Positions 26,846 through 36,437 are shown, counted from the stretch's first letter. The stretch is 64,000 nucleotides of DNA from JBKHXF01 sp046566145 (GCA_046566145.1 JBKHXF010000022.1:62001-126000), one strand, 5' to 3'. Notes: generated by a model not told the origin, from the sequence alone. Program-made: numbers and translations.

Positions 26846-27415
26846 GTGCCCAGCGACCTCCACCTGCGCGCCCCGGCGCTGGTCGTCGCCGTCGGGCCCG
26901 CTGCCGCCGGCAAGTCCACGCTGCTGCGTCGGCTCGCCGGGCTCGGGGTCGTGGACCTGGTGGTGTCCACCGACGAGCTCCGGGCGGAGCTGGGTCTCGC
27001 ACCCGACGAGCACGAGGTCACGTACGCGCACGCGCACCGCCGGGTCCGTGACGGTCTGCGGGCCGGGCTGCTCGTGGCGGCGGACGCGACGAACGTGCGG
27101 CCCTCGGACCGGGCGGCGTGGATCCGCACCGCCCACGAGGCCGGGGTCGAGACCGTCGCCGCCCTGCGGGTCGGGGTCGACGCGACGGTCGGCCAGCTGG
27201 TCGCGGCCGACCGGGGGCGCAGCCGGCACGTGCCGCCGGGCGTCATCGCGGCGCAGCTCGAGCGCGCCGCCGCCTCCGGCCCGGAGGCGCTCCGGGCGGA
27301 GGGCCTGCTCCCCGTCGACACCCGCGAGGTCCGCTTCGTCCGGTGTGGTTCGGCTTGCGGACTCCACGACGGTGCCGTCGCGGTGGTGCCGGCCGCGGCG
27401 GTGCTGACCGCCTGA
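26846..27415 (+). CDS. P-loop kinase of the AAA_33/polynucleotide-kinase type
   Basis: 189 residues from GTG 26846, with GGGAG 7 bases upstream. The Walker A motif 'GPAAAGKST' lies near residues 17-25, followed by 'VSTDELRAELGL' (acceptor-binding Asp) and 'ADATNVRPSDRAAW', the arrangement seen in kinase domains of bacterial polynucleotide kinases and related small-molecule kinases. The 'RGRSRHVPPGVI' segment fits the arginine lid. The substrate cannot be read from the sequence. A stand-alone kinase without phosphatase or ligase domains is unusual for RNA repair, so a metabolic kinase is equally likely. Confidence 0.75.
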   Translation: MPSDLHLRAPALVVAVGPAAAGKSTLLRRLAGLGVVDLVVSTDELRAELGLAPDEHEVTYAHAHRRVRDGLRAGLLVAADATNVRPSDRAAWIRTAHEAGVETVAALRVGVDATVGQLVAADRGRSRHVPPGVIAAQLERAAASGPEALRAEGLLPVDTREVRFVRCGSACGLHDGAVAVVPAAAVLTA

Positions 27416-27437
27416 CGCGGGCTGCAGGTCCAGGCGT

Positions 27438-27443
27438 TACCGT
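27438..27443 (+). promoter_or_regulatory. -10-like TACCGT giving a leaderless start
   Basis: TACCGT ends 7 bases before the ATG at 27451, the spacing expected if transcription begins at the start codon. No Shine-Dalgarno sequence is present. Confidence 0.5.
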
Positions 27444-27450
27444 TCGGGAC

Positions 27451-27780
27451 ATGCGACGCCCGGACCATGACGGCACGCCCATCGACACGCGCGACGTGCT
27501 GTGGGTCGTGTTCCTGCTGGCCGTCCTCGCGGTCTCGTTCCTGCTCGTCGCGGAGCTCCTGCTCGACGGGGTGCGGGGCGAGAGCGGCCCGCTCGAGGTG
27601 GCCCTGCTCGGTGGGATGGTCGCGCTCCCCGCGTACTGGTTCGCGCAGGGCGCGTGGCTGCGGACCGTGTGGGGGGCGCCCCCCGGTGGGCAGCGCGAGG
27701 CCCGTGAGCAGGAGCGGCGCCGGCGGCGCGACGACGCCGGTGGGCCCGGTGCCGGCACGGGTGACGACGCTGCCGGCTGA
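27451..27780 (+). CDS. Small two-helix membrane protein
   Basis: 109 residues. Two hydrophobic helices (about 15-40 and 48-70) follow a charged N-terminus; the C-terminal third is a highly charged Arg/Asp/Gly tail. No family is recognised. The start is probably leaderless because TACCGT lies 7 bases upstream and no ribosome-binding site is seen. It converges with the LuxR regulator gene, 7 bases away. Confidence 0.6.
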   Translation: MRRPDHDGTPIDTRDVLWVVFLLAVLAVSFLLVAELLLDGVRGESGPLEVALLGGMVALPAYWFAQGAWLRTVWGAPPGGQREAREQERRRRRDDAGGPGAGTGDDAAG

Positions 27781-27787
27781 CCTCCGG

Positions 27788-28453
27788 TCAGACCAGCCGG
27801 CGGTCGCTCGCCCAGCGCGCCAGCTCGTGCCGGTTGCTGAGCTGCAGCTTCCGCAGCACGGCCGAGACGTGGGACTCGACCGTCTTGACGGAGATGTGGA
27901 GCCGCTCGCCGCACTCGCGGTAGGTGAACCCGCGGGCGATGAGCCGCAGCACCTCCTGCTCGCGGGCGGTGAGCTGGTCGAGCTCGGGGTCGAGGTGGCT
28001 CGTGTCGAGGTCGGCGGGCAGCTCGCCGGCGAACGCGTCGAGGACGAAGCCCGCGAGGCGCGGGCTGAACACGGCGTCGCCGTCGTGGACCCGGCGGATG
28101 GCGTCGACGAGCTCGTCCGGGTCGATGGTCTTGGTCACGTAGCCGCGGGCGCCGGCGCGGATGACCCCGATCACGTCGTCCGCCGCGTCCGACACCGACA
28201 GGGCGAGGAACCGCACCGCGTCGGCCCCGGTGACGGAGCCGTCGTGCACGCCCTGGATGACGGTCCGTCCGCCACCGCCGGGCAGGTGCACGTCGAGGAG
28301 GACCACGTCCGGGCGCAGCCGACGGATCTCGTCGATGGCCGTGTCGACGTCGCCGGCCTCCCCGACGATGTCGACGTGGTCGCCGAGCTCGGCCGCCACC
28401 CCGCTGCGGAAGAGGCGATGGTCGTCGACGAGGTAGACGCGCAGGGTGGTCAC
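27788..28453 (-). CDS. LuxR/NarL-family response regulator
   Basis: 221 residues. The receiver domain has the acidic pocket (Asp10-Asp11), phospho-acceptor Asp54 in 'DVVLLDVHLPG' and the conserved Lys in 'GYVTKTI'. The C-terminal NarL-type helix-turn-helix reads 'LTAREQEVLRLIARGFTYRECGERLHISVKTVESHVSAVLRKL'. The GTG start overlaps the stop of the sensor kinase gene by four bases, so the two are translated together and form a two-component pair. The likely target is the divergent PspC gene or the pair itself, as in LiaRS-like envelope-stress systems; this is inference. Confidence 0.94.
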   Translation of the reverse strand: MTTLRVYLVDDHRLFRSGVAAELGDHVDIVGEAGDVDTAIDEIRRLRPDVVLLDVHLPGGGGRTVIQGVHDGSVTGADAVRFLALSVSDAADDVIGVIRAGARGYVTKTIDPDELVDAIRRVHDGDAVFSPRLAGFVLDAFAGELPADLDTSHLDPELDQLTAREQEVLRLIARGFTYRECGERLHISVKTVESHVSAVLRKLQLSNRHELARWASDRRLV

Positions 28454-29760
28454 GGGGTGGCCTCCTCGGGGTCGCGCTGGGGGTTCCGGTCCGGGTTCCG
28501 GTCGGGGTTCCGGTCGGGGTTCCGGTCGGGGTCGCGGGGCAGGACGACGGTCACCTCGGTGCCCGCGCCGGCGGTGGTGCTCACCCGGGCGTGCCCGCCG
28601 ACGCGCTCCATCCGCCCGACGATCGACTCGCGGACCCCCCGACGTGCGGGGTCGACCGTCTCGGGGTCGAAGCCGCGGCCGCGGTCGCGGACGTAGGCCT
28701 CGACCACGTCGTCGCGGGCCTCGGCGTACACGTCGATCCGGTCGACGCCGGCGTGTCGGGCGGCGTTGCGGACCGCCTCGGCGACGGCGGCGAGCAGGGC
28801 GTCGACCCGCTCGTCCGCCGGCGCGTCGCCCACCACCACGACGTCGACGTCGACGGGCTCGTCCGCCTCCACCGCCGCGGCGATGCGGTCGAGCCCGGCG
28901 CGCAGCGTCGCGTCGTCGGGGCGCTGCTCGCGCCCGTACAGCCAGGCGCGCAGCTCGCGCTCCTGGCGTCGGGCCAGCGCGACCATCCGCTGCGGGTCGT
29001 CGGTGCGCTGGATCAGCGCGAGGGTCTGCAGGACCGAGTCGTGGAGGTGGGCCGCCACGGTGGCGCGCTCCTCCGAGCGCACGCGCTCGGCCCGCTCGTC
29101 GCGGACCTGCTCGAGCAGGCGGGCCACCCACGGTCCGAACACGAGCACGGCGCCGCCGAGCGCGGCCACCAGCGCCACGAGCACCGTCGAGACGGCCTCG
29201 TTCGTCGCCACGAAGGCGCCCATGCCGGCGGCGATGAGCAGGCCGCCCACGACCAGTCGGGGCAGCGAGGTCCGCCCCCCGAGGATCGTCGCGACCGGGT
29301 CGCCCGGGATGTGCCCGGTCAGCGCCGACCAGCGGGCCCGGTCCGCATCCGACCCCCGGGCCCACATGACGGCGGACCCGGCGGCCGCGATGACGACGGG
29401 CCACACGAGCCCGTCGGTCGACCAGATGCCGGCGTCGCGCAGCAGCAGCAGGACCCCGAGCACGATGAGTCCGAGCGCGCCGGCGCGCTGCAGGTCCGGG
29501 TCGCGTGGCACGACCGGCGCGTCGGACTCGTCGCTCAGGGCCCACGCGACCAGGTAGAGCAGGATGCCGGCGCCCCCGGCGAGTGCCAGCGCCACGAAGC
29601 CGAGGCGGACGAACGCGGGGTCGACCCCGAGCCGCGCTCCGACGCCGCTCGCGACCCCGGCGACCACCCGGTCGTCGGTGCGGCGGGAGAACCCCAGCGA
29701 GCGCCGCGGGGCCGGCGCCGGCGGCGGCGCCGGCGGCGTGGGATCGGAGGGGGTCGACAT
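28450..29760 (-). CDS. PspC-domain sensor histidine kinase
   Basis: 436 residues from the ATG at 29760. After a Pro-rich leader a PspC domain (about 22-80) reads 'RRTDDRVVAGVASGVGARLGVDPAFVRL'. Several transmembrane helices follow (about 93-130 and 168-210). The HisKA_3 phospho-acceptor is His240 in 'AAHLHDSVLQTLALIQR'. The ATPase domain includes 'AVAEAVRNAARHAG' (N box) and 'DRGRGFDPETVD' (G box). In actinobacteria this class senses envelope stress and pairs with NarL-type regulators such as the coupled gene downstream. The C-terminus carries four DRNP repeats encoded by a 12-bp tandem repeat. Confidence 0.93.
   Translation of the reverse strand: MSTPSDPTPPAPPPAPAPRRSLGFSRRTDDRVVAGVASGVGARLGVDPAFVRLGFVALALAGGAGILLYLVAWALSDESDAPVVPRDPDLQRAGALGLIVLGVLLLLRDAGIWSTDGLVWPVVIAAAGSAVMWARGSDADRARWSALTGHIPGDPVATILGGRTSLPRLVVGGLLIAAGMGAFVATNEAVSTVLVALVAALGGAVLVFGPWVARLLEQVRDERAERVRSEERATVAAHLHDSVLQTLALIQRTDDPQRMVALARRQERELRAWLYGREQRPDDATLRAGLDRIAAAVEADEPVDVDVVVVGDAPADERVDALLAAVAEAVRNAARHAGVDRIDVYAEARDDVVEAYVRDRGRGFDPETVDPARRGVRESIVGRMERVGGHARVSTTAGAGTEVTVVLPRDPDRNPDRNPDRNPDRNPQRDPEEATP
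28482..28529 (+). repeat. 12-bp tandem repeat, four copies, in the kinase C-terminus
   Basis: Four copies of GGTTCCGGTCGG (the first with one change) stand head to tail. On the minus strand they encode DRNP repeated four times at the end of the PspC-kinase. Such short in-frame repeats are prone to slippage, so length may vary between strains without breaking the frame. Confidence 0.9.
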
Positions 29761-29917
29761 GCCTGCAGGGTCGCACACGGCCGCCGGCGCGGCCATCGGG
29801 GAGCACCCCGGGATCTCGGGGTCGGCGTGGGGGTGTCCCCGCATGGTCGGGGGTGCCGGCACCGGGGATGCTCGACCACACGACGCGCCGACCACGGCGC
29901 CGGAGCTGGAGGACCAG

Positions 29918-31261
29918 GTGGACGAGCAGCAGACCCCCCCGACGGGGCCTGGCGTGGGGGGACCCGTGGACGGCACGGATGCGGCCGCCGGCGGGCCGGG
30001 CCGGACGACGACCGGGACGCAGGAGCCCCTGCCCCCGCCGCCCCCGCCGGCGGCCGCCCGCCCGCCGCTGCGGCGACGCACCGACGACCGGATGGTCGCC
30101 GGGATCGCCAGCGGGTTGGCCGCGCACCTCGGCCTCGACGTGGCACTCGTCCGGGTCGCCGTCGTCGCCCTGGCCTTCGCGTTCCCGCCCGTCGGCCTCG
30201 CCTACCTGGCCGCGTGGCTGCTCGTCGAGGAGGCCTCGCCGGCGGACGCCCCACCCGCCCCACCCCGTCGTGACCGCGACGCCGGCTTCTGGATCGGCGC
30301 CGGGCTCCTCGTCGTGGTGGCGCTCGCGCTCGTCGGTGAGATCGGCCCGTTCGGGCGCGGGCTGTGGCCCCTGCTGCTGATCGCGCTGGGCGTGGCCTTC
30401 TGGCGGGCGCAGGCCGACGAGGACGGGGCCGCGAGCGCCGGGGGTGCGGCCGCGATCGCCACGGGGGTCGCACCGACCGGCCCGGCTCCCGCGACCGGCG
30501 AGGTGGCCGCCGCGCCGCCCCCGACGGTGAGGGCGCCGGTCCGCTTCGACCCACCGCCGGCGCGCCCGCGCAGCGTGGTCGGTCGGGTCACCCTCGCCCT
30601 CGCGGCCATCGCCGCCGGCGGTGTCCTGCTCCTCGACCGTCTCGGCGGGGTGGCCCTGGGGCTCGTCGGGGGCGCGCCGTGGCCGCTGTCGCGGCTCGGG
30701 CAGCTCGGCCCCGTGACCCCGATGGCCGTGGCGCTGCTCGTCATCGGCATCGGGCTCGTCGTGTCGGCGTTCGTCGGCCGGGCGCGGTGGCTGATCCTCG
30801 TCGGGTTGGTGCTGCTGCCGGGGGTCGTGCTGGGCGGGATCGCGCGCGGGTACGACGTGCCGCTGCGCGGCGGGGTGCGCGACGTGGACCTGCACGTCGC
30901 CGAGGTCTCGGCCCTGCCGCTGGGGGGGATCGAGCAGGCGGCGGGCGAGATCGTCCTCGACCTCACCGAGCTCCAGCTCGGTGCCGGCGAGGACGTCGTC
31001 GTGCCGGTCCGGCTCGGGGCCGGGAGCGTGGAGGTCCGCGTCCCGGCCGACCTGTCGCTGGACGTCCAGGTCGAGGTCCTCGCCGGCAGCGTCTCGCTAC
31101 CCGGCGCCCGGACCACCGAGGGCATCCGCCTGGAGCTGGGGCACGCGACCACGGGCGGCGTCGGCGCCAGCGGCGTGCTGCGCCTGCCGGTGACGGTGGG
31201 GGTCGGGGAGGTCCGGATCGTCGAGGTGGCCATCGACCGGGGGACGGAGGAGCTGCGATGA
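29918..31261 (+). CDS. PspC-domain membrane protein with C-terminal adhesin-like/LiaF-type domain
   Basis: 447 residues from GTG 29918, with GGAGG at 5 bases. A Pro-rich leader precedes a PspC domain ('RRTDDRMVAGIASGLAAHLGLDVALVRV'), closely matching that of the divergent kinase. Further transmembrane helices (roughly residues 115-135, 145-160, 225-250 and 265-305) lead to a soluble beta-rich domain ending the protein ('DVDLHVAEVSALPLGGIEQAAGEI'...'VGVGEVRIVEVAI'), which resembles the C-terminal domain of LiaF-like proteins. The kinase and this protein share a promoter region and the same sensory domain, so this protein probably modulates the kinase. Confidence 0.88.
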   Translation: MDEQQTPPTGPGVGGPVDGTDAAAGGPGRTTTGTQEPLPPPPPPAAARPPLRRRTDDRMVAGIASGLAAHLGLDVALVRVAVVALAFAFPPVGLAYLAAWLLVEEASPADAPPAPPRRDRDAGFWIGAGLLVVVALALVGEIGPFGRGLWPLLLIALGVAFWRAQADEDGAASAGGAAAIATGVAPTGPAPATGEVAAAPPPTVRAPVRFDPPPARPRSVVGRVTLALAAIAAGGVLLLDRLGGVALGLVGGAPWPLSRLGQLGPVTPMAVALLVIGIGLVVSAFVGRARWLILVGLVLLPGVVLGGIARGYDVPLRGGVRDVDLHVAEVSALPLGGIEQAAGEIVLDLTELQLGAGEDVVVPVRLGAGSVEVRVPADLSLDVQVEVLAGSVSLPGARTTEGIRLELGHATTGGVGASGVLRLPVTVGVGEVRIVEVAIDRGTEELR

Positions 31262-31587
31262 CCGGGCACGACGACCCCCGCCGGCTGCCGGAGCACCCCA
31301 CGACCGCACCCGAGGAGGAGCCGATCGTGAACGACGAGGACCGGACCGACACCGACGCGACCACGGCGGAGGTCGACGCGCCGCCGGCGCGGACCCCGCG
31401 TCGCCGGGTCGACCTGCTGAGCCTGGCCGCGGGGCTCCTCTACGTGCTCGTGGCGACGGCAGCGCTCGTCGGCGTGGGGCCCGGGATGCTGCGTGTGCTC
31501 CGGGCCGACCTGCTCCTGCCGGGGCTGCTGGTCCTCGCGGGCCTGCTCATCCTCGCGTCGCTGCGCGGCGGGGGGCGACGGGCCTGA
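31258..31587 (+). CDS. Small membrane protein coupled to the PspC gene
   Basis: 109 residues. Its ATG overlaps the PspC stop (ATGA), showing coupling. The first half is charged and disordered. The second half has two hydrophobic helices ('LLSLAAGLLYVLVATAALVGV' and 'LLLPGLLVLAGLLILASL'). It matches the small helper proteins often found after PspC genes in actinobacteria but has no assigned function. Confidence 0.75.
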   Translation: MTGHDDPRRLPEHPTTAPEEEPIVNDEDRTDTDATTAEVDAPPARTPRRRVDLLSLAAGLLYVLVATAALVGVGPGMLRVLRADLLLPGLLVLAGLLILASLRGGGRRA

Positions 31588-31593
31588 CGGGCG

Positions 31594-32586
31594 TCAGCGC
31601 AGCGGCGCCGTCCGCAGGTCGAGCGACACGAGCCCGAGCCGCTGCCGGGCACGCTCGAGCTGCGGGGCGATCCGGGTGATGCCGATCGTTCCGGCCTCGG
31701 TGCCGCGCACCGTCACGCCGACGGTCACGGCGACCCCGACGGCCCGACCGTCGGAGGAGATCACCGGCGCGCCGGAGTCGCCGAGGGACTGGGCGCCGGC
31801 GGCGAAGGCCGTGTCGGGATCGGGCAGGCCCGTGGCCACGGCCGTTCGAGCCGGCAGCGTCTGGTAGGTGCCGAGCCCATGGCCGTAGTGGTGCAGCACG
31901 GTGGCACCGGTCGAGGTGGAGGTGTTGGTCCCGGTGGGCCCGCCGAAGTGGCACATCTCGGCGCTGAAGGTCACCCCGGAGTCGAGCCGGATCAGGGCGA
32001 AGTCGCGGGGGTCGGTGTCGTTGGCGTAGACGACGGTGCCGATCCGGTTCCCGTCCCGGCCGAGCGCGACCGGGCCGTTGCCGCTCCACACCCGCTCCGT
32101 GCCGGGGTCCGTGGCGCAGTGCCCGGCCGTCCCGATGTAGGTGCCGGCCGACACGATCGCGCCGGACGAGGTCCGCACGCGCCCGTCCCACACGAAGTTC
32201 AGCGTGCAGGTGCCGCCGCCGACGATCGTGACCGACCCGCCGGGGCGCACCCCGGGGCACGGGGTGATGCCGAAGGGGGTCAGCTCGATCCGGCCGGACT
32301 CACCGGAGAGCTCGGCGGCCGCGTCGTCCGCCAGGGCGCGGAGGTCCCGGCGCAGGCCCACCGCCGGCGCGACGGGCGTCGTGCAGTCGACGTACGCGGC
32401 CGGCGTGTCGAGGATCGCGTCGGCCCGGTCCACGACCGGCCCGGTGCCGGTGTCGGGACGGGGGACCGGCACGTCGTCCACGGGGGTCCCCGTCGAGGGG
32501 GCGGCGGCGATGGTGAGCACGGCGAGGAGCCACGCGGCGGCCGTGCCCCGTCGCGCCGTGCGTCGCGTGGTGGTCCGAGCTCGCAT
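31594..32586 (-). CDS. Secreted trypsin-like serine protease
   Basis: 330 residues. A basic leader with twin arginines ('TTTRRTARRG') and a hydrophobic core form the export signal. The mature protein carries the chymotrypsin-fold triad: His156 in 'GTAGHCA', Asp195 in 'RDFALIRLD' and Ser271 in 'SLGDSGAPVI'. Asp rather than Ala before the Ser-Gly is standard. Cysteine pairs fit extracellular disulfides. A propeptide of about 100 residues precedes the catalytic domain, so it is probably made as a zymogen. It is divergent from purA and convergent with the PspC-linked gene. Confidence 0.92.
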   Translation of the reverse strand: MRARTTTRRTARRGTAAAWLLAVLTIAAAPSTGTPVDDVPVPRPDTGTGPVVDRADAILDTPAAYVDCTTPVAPAVGLRRDLRALADDAAAELSGESGRIELTPFGITPCPGVRPGGSVTIVGGGTCTLNFVWDGRVRTSSGAIVSAGTYIGTAGHCATDPGTERVWSGNGPVALGRDGNRIGTVVYANDTDPRDFALIRLDSGVTFSAEMCHFGGPTGTNTSTSTGATVLHHYGHGLGTYQTLPARTAVATGLPDPDTAFAAGAQSLGDSGAPVISSDGRAVGVAVTVGVTVRGTEAGTIGITRIAPQLERARQRLGLVSLDLRTAPLR

Positions 32587-32765
32587 CCGTGCCCTGCCTG
32601 GTCGTCGCCCCCGGATGGGGGGACTTCGCCGCCCGAGGTGTCCGTTCCTCCCGGCCCGACCCCGGCCACCCGGACAGCGCACGGGTGCGCGCGGGCGCAG
32701 GTCGACCCCCGTCGACCCCACCTGCGCCCGGCTGTGCCGGGCTGTGCCCGGCGCGGGCACCCCGG

Positions 32766-32771
32766 TACGCT
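32766..32771 (+). promoter_or_regulatory. -10-like hexamer TACGCT upstream of purA
   Basis: TACGCT lies 82 bases before the purA GTG and fits the window-wide TAnnnT pattern. Confidence 0.4.
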
Positions 32772-32853
32772 CCATCCACGGTGCCGGCTCCGCACGACCG
32801 GCCCCGGACCTCCACGCGTCCGCCCGCTCGTCTCCTCCGGGAAGGACGTCACC

Positions 32854-34158
<1,305 letters not shown>

Positions 34159-34168
34159 GCGCCGCCGC

Positions 34169-34196
34169 CGGAGGTCACCCCGGGAGGTGACCTCCG
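34169..34196 (+). terminator. Hairpin after purA
   Basis: CGGAGGTCACC and its exact complement form an 11-bp stem with a 6-base loop, 10 bases after the purA stop. Confidence 0.85.
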
Positions 34197-34250
34197 ACCC
34201 GCTCCGGGAGGGGCTTCGCGCCCTGCCGCCGGGGCGACCTGCGGGGCACC

Positions 34251-34270
34251 GTCGGAGAGACCCCTCCGAC
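34251..34270 (+). repeat. Inverted repeat just before the SQR-like gene
   Basis: GTCGGAG and CTCCGAC form a 7-bp dyad with a 6-base spacer, ending 12 bases before the GTG at 34283. It could be an operator or a leader hairpin masking translation of the sulfur operon. Confidence 0.4.
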
Positions 34271-34282
34271 AGGCTCCCGATC

Positions 34283-35521
34283 GTGCGCCACCTCGTCGTC
34301 CTCGGCGCCGGCACCGCCGGCGCCACGCTCGTCAACAAGCTGCAGCGCCGGCTCCCCGACGGCTGGCGCATCACGGTGGTCGACCCGAGCGTCCACCACC
34401 ACTACCAGCCGGGCTACCTCTTCATCCCGTTCGGCACGTACGAGCCGGGCGAGATCGTGCAGCCGACACGTCGGTTCGTGCCCGCAGGGGTCGAGATGGT
34501 CGCCGTCGGCGTGGAGCGCGTCGACGCGGAGGCCCGCCGGGTCCACCTCGGCTCGGGTGCCAGCCTCCCCTACGACCTGCTCGTCATCGCGACCGGCACC
34601 CACCCCCGACCGGAGGAGACGCCGGGGCTGGCCGGCCCCACCTTCCGCCGCGACGTCCACGAGTTCTACACGCTCGAGGGTGCCGTGGCGCTGCGCGACG
34701 CCTGGCAGCGCTTCGACGGGGGCGAGGTGGTCGTCCACGTCGCGGAGATGCCGATCAAGTGCCCGGTGGCCCCCCTCGAGTTCGCGTTCCTCGCCGAGGC
34801 CGACCTGCGGGCCCGGGGGCTGCGCGAGGTCTCGAAGCTGACCTACGTGACCCCGCTGCCGGGGGCGTTCACCAAGCCGATCGCCTCCGCGCAGCTCGGC
34901 GGGATGCTGGACGAGCGTCGCATCGGGCTCGAGCCCGACTTCGCCGTGAGCCACGTCGACGGCGCCGCTCGCCAGCTGGTGTCGTACGACGACCGGCGCA
35001 TCCCCTACGACCTGCTGGTGACCGTCCCGGTGAACATGGGTGCCCCGTTCGTGGGGGCGAGCGGCCTGGGCGACGAGCTCGACCACGTCGTGGTCGACCC
35101 CGCCACGCTGCGCCACCCGGAGCACCCGGAGGTCTTCGCCGTCGGCGACGCCGCCGCGCTGCCGACCTCCAAGGCGGGCTCGGTCGCCCACTTCTCGGTG
35201 GACGTCCTGACCGAGAACCTGCTCGACGTGATGGCCGGCCGGGAGCCCTCCGCGCGGTTCGACGGACACGCCAACTGCTTCGTGGAGACCGGTGACGGCC
35301 GAGCGATGCTCATCGACTTCAACTACGAGACCGAGCCGCTCCCCGGGACCTACCCGGTGCCCGGGATCGGGCCCTTCCACCTGCTGGAGGAGACCGAGCT
35401 GAACCACGCCGGGAAGCTCGCGTTCCGCTGGATGTACTGGCACGTGCTGCTCGAGGGCCGCCCCATCCCGCTGCCGACGGCCATGTCGATGGCCGGCAAG
35501 AAGGTCCCCGCCGGGCGCTGA
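34283..35521 (+). CDS. Sulfide:quinone oxidoreductase-like flavoprotein
   Basis: 412 residues. 'HLVVLGAGTAGATLVNKLQRRL' is the FAD Rossmann motif, and the family patch 'HHHYQPGYLFIPFG' follows. Cys160 in 'EMPIKCPVAPLE' and Cys332 in 'HANCFVET' match two of the catalytic cysteines of SQR. The third (near residue 128) is absent, so this may be an SQR variant or a different sulfur-handling flavoprotein. The C-terminal region 'AFRWMYWHVLLEGRPIPLP' is the likely membrane-attachment end. It heads an operon with a DsrC/TusE-like gene and a DsrE2 gene, which supports oxidation of sulfide or persulfide and passing of the sulfur to carriers. Confidence 0.87.
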   Translation: MRHLVVLGAGTAGATLVNKLQRRLPDGWRITVVDPSVHHHYQPGYLFIPFGTYEPGEIVQPTRRFVPAGVEMVAVGVERVDAEARRVHLGSGASLPYDLLVIATGTHPRPEETPGLAGPTFRRDVHEFYTLEGAVALRDAWQRFDGGEVVVHVAEMPIKCPVAPLEFAFLAEADLRARGLREVSKLTYVTPLPGAFTKPIASAQLGGMLDERRIGLEPDFAVSHVDGAARQLVSYDDRRIPYDLLVTVPVNMGAPFVGASGLGDELDHVVVDPATLRHPEHPEVFAVGDAAALPTSKAGSVAHFSVDVLTENLLDVMAGREPSARFDGHANCFVETGDGRAMLIDFNYETEPLPGTYPVPGIGPFHLLEETELNHAGKLAFRWMYWHVLLEGRPIPLPTAMSMAGKKVPAGR

Positions 35522-35576
35522 CCGCGTGGCACGGACCCGCCCATCCCACCATCCACGACAGAGAGGAGCGTCCGAC

Positions 35577-35894
35577 ATGACGCTCGCGACCATCGCGGAC
35601 CGCCAGGTCCACGTCGACGAGGAGGGCTTCCTCACCGACCCGTCCGAGTGGGACGAGCAGCTCGCCGAGGTGCTCGCCGCGGCCATCGGGATCGCGGAGC
35701 TCACCCCGGAGCACTGGAGGGCGATCACGTTCTGCCGCGCGGACCACGCGGTGCGGGGCCAGACCCCGACGCTGCGTCGGATCGCGACGTTCGGGGGGAT
35801 CCCGACGGCGGACCTGTTCCGCCTGTTCCCCGCCAAGCCGGCCAAGAAGCTCGCCTACGTCAGCGGCCTGCCCAAGCCCGTCGGCTGCGTGTAG
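35577..35894 (+). CDS. DsrC/TusE-family sulfur carrier
   Basis: 105 residues, the usual DsrC length. 'RQVHVDEEGFLTDPSEWDEQLA' and the C-terminal 'SGLPKPVGCV' are the family signatures. The penultimate Cys104 is the persulfide-carrying cysteine. Position 93, where true DsrC has its second cysteine 11 residues earlier, is Ala, so this is the single-cysteine TusE-like type that cannot form the internal trisulfide. Together with its neighbours it probably receives sulfur from the SQR-like enzyme or DsrE2. Confidence 0.93.
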   Translation: MTLATIADRQVHVDEEGFLTDPSEWDEQLAEVLAAAIGIAELTPEHWRAITFCRADHAVRGQTPTLRRIATFGGIPTADLFRLFPAKPAKKLAYVSGLPKPVGCV

Positions 35895-35907
35895 AGGAGG
35901 CACCGAC

Positions 35908-36417
35908 ATGACCACGACCACCACCGTCCCCGTCCCGAGCTTCGTCGACGAGGCCCCGACCACCCGCAAGCTCGCCATCATCTGCTCCAAGGGCTCCCTG
36001 GACATGGCGTACCCGGGCCTCGTGCTCGCGAACGCCGCGCTGGGCGAGGGCATCGAGGTGCACCTGTTCTTCACGTTCTGGGGCTTCGAGATCATCAACA
36101 AGGCCACCATGGGCGAGCTGCAGTTCACCCCCGTGGGCAACCCGGCCACGCACCTGCCGACGTCGATCTCCGGCGCCCCGGGCGTCCAGGCGATGGCGAC
36201 CCGGCGGATGAGGAAGCAGATCGCGGAGCTCGAGATCCCCGACATCCCGGAGTTCCTCGAGCTGATCACCGAGGCCGGAGGCCACCTCTGGGCCTGCCGG
36301 ATGTCGGCCGACATGATGGGCTACTCGGAGGACGACCTGTTCGAGGGCGTCGAGGGGATCATCTCGGCGACCGACTTCATCGAGCTGTCCGAGGACGCGC
36401 AGACCCTGTTCATCTGA
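35908..36417 (+). CDS. DsrE2-family sulfur-trafficking protein
   Basis: 169 residues. 'KLAIICSKGSLDMAYPGLVLANAALGEGIEVHLFFTFWG' is the DsrE/F fold core, with Cys26 after a beta strand, and Cys130 in 'GGHLWACRMSADMMG' is the conserved DsrE2 cysteine. Members of this group carry sulfur as a persulfide and pass it to TusA, DsrC or a heterodisulfide-reductase-like system. It starts 13 bases after the DsrC-like gene with AGGAGG near its ATG and is the last gene of the operon. Confidence 0.9.
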   Translation: MTTTTTVPVPSFVDEAPTTRKLAIICSKGSLDMAYPGLVLANAALGEGIEVHLFFTFWGFEIINKATMGELQFTPVGNPATHLPTSISGAPGVQAMATRRMRKQIAELEIPDIPEFLELITEAGGHLWACRMSADMMGYSEDDLFEGVEGIISATDFIELSEDAQTLFI

Positions 36418-36426
36418 CGAGGCGAG

Positions 36427-36432
36427 TAGCCT
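36427..36432 (+). promoter_or_regulatory. -10-like hexamer TAGCCT upstream of purD
   Basis: TAGCCT lies 62 bases before the purD start. The predicted transcript would start inside or just before the 12-bp hairpin at 36438, so that hairpin may sit in the purD leader. Confidence 0.35.
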
Positions 36433-36437
36433 TCCCG

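Noticed and set aside
28440..28530. CRISPR-like array
   Set aside because: The repeat is 12 bp with no spacers and lies in frame in a kinase gene.
32587..32853. Riboswitch before purA
   Set aside because: The region has short GC-rich direct repeats but no purine-riboswitch or other known aptamer core.
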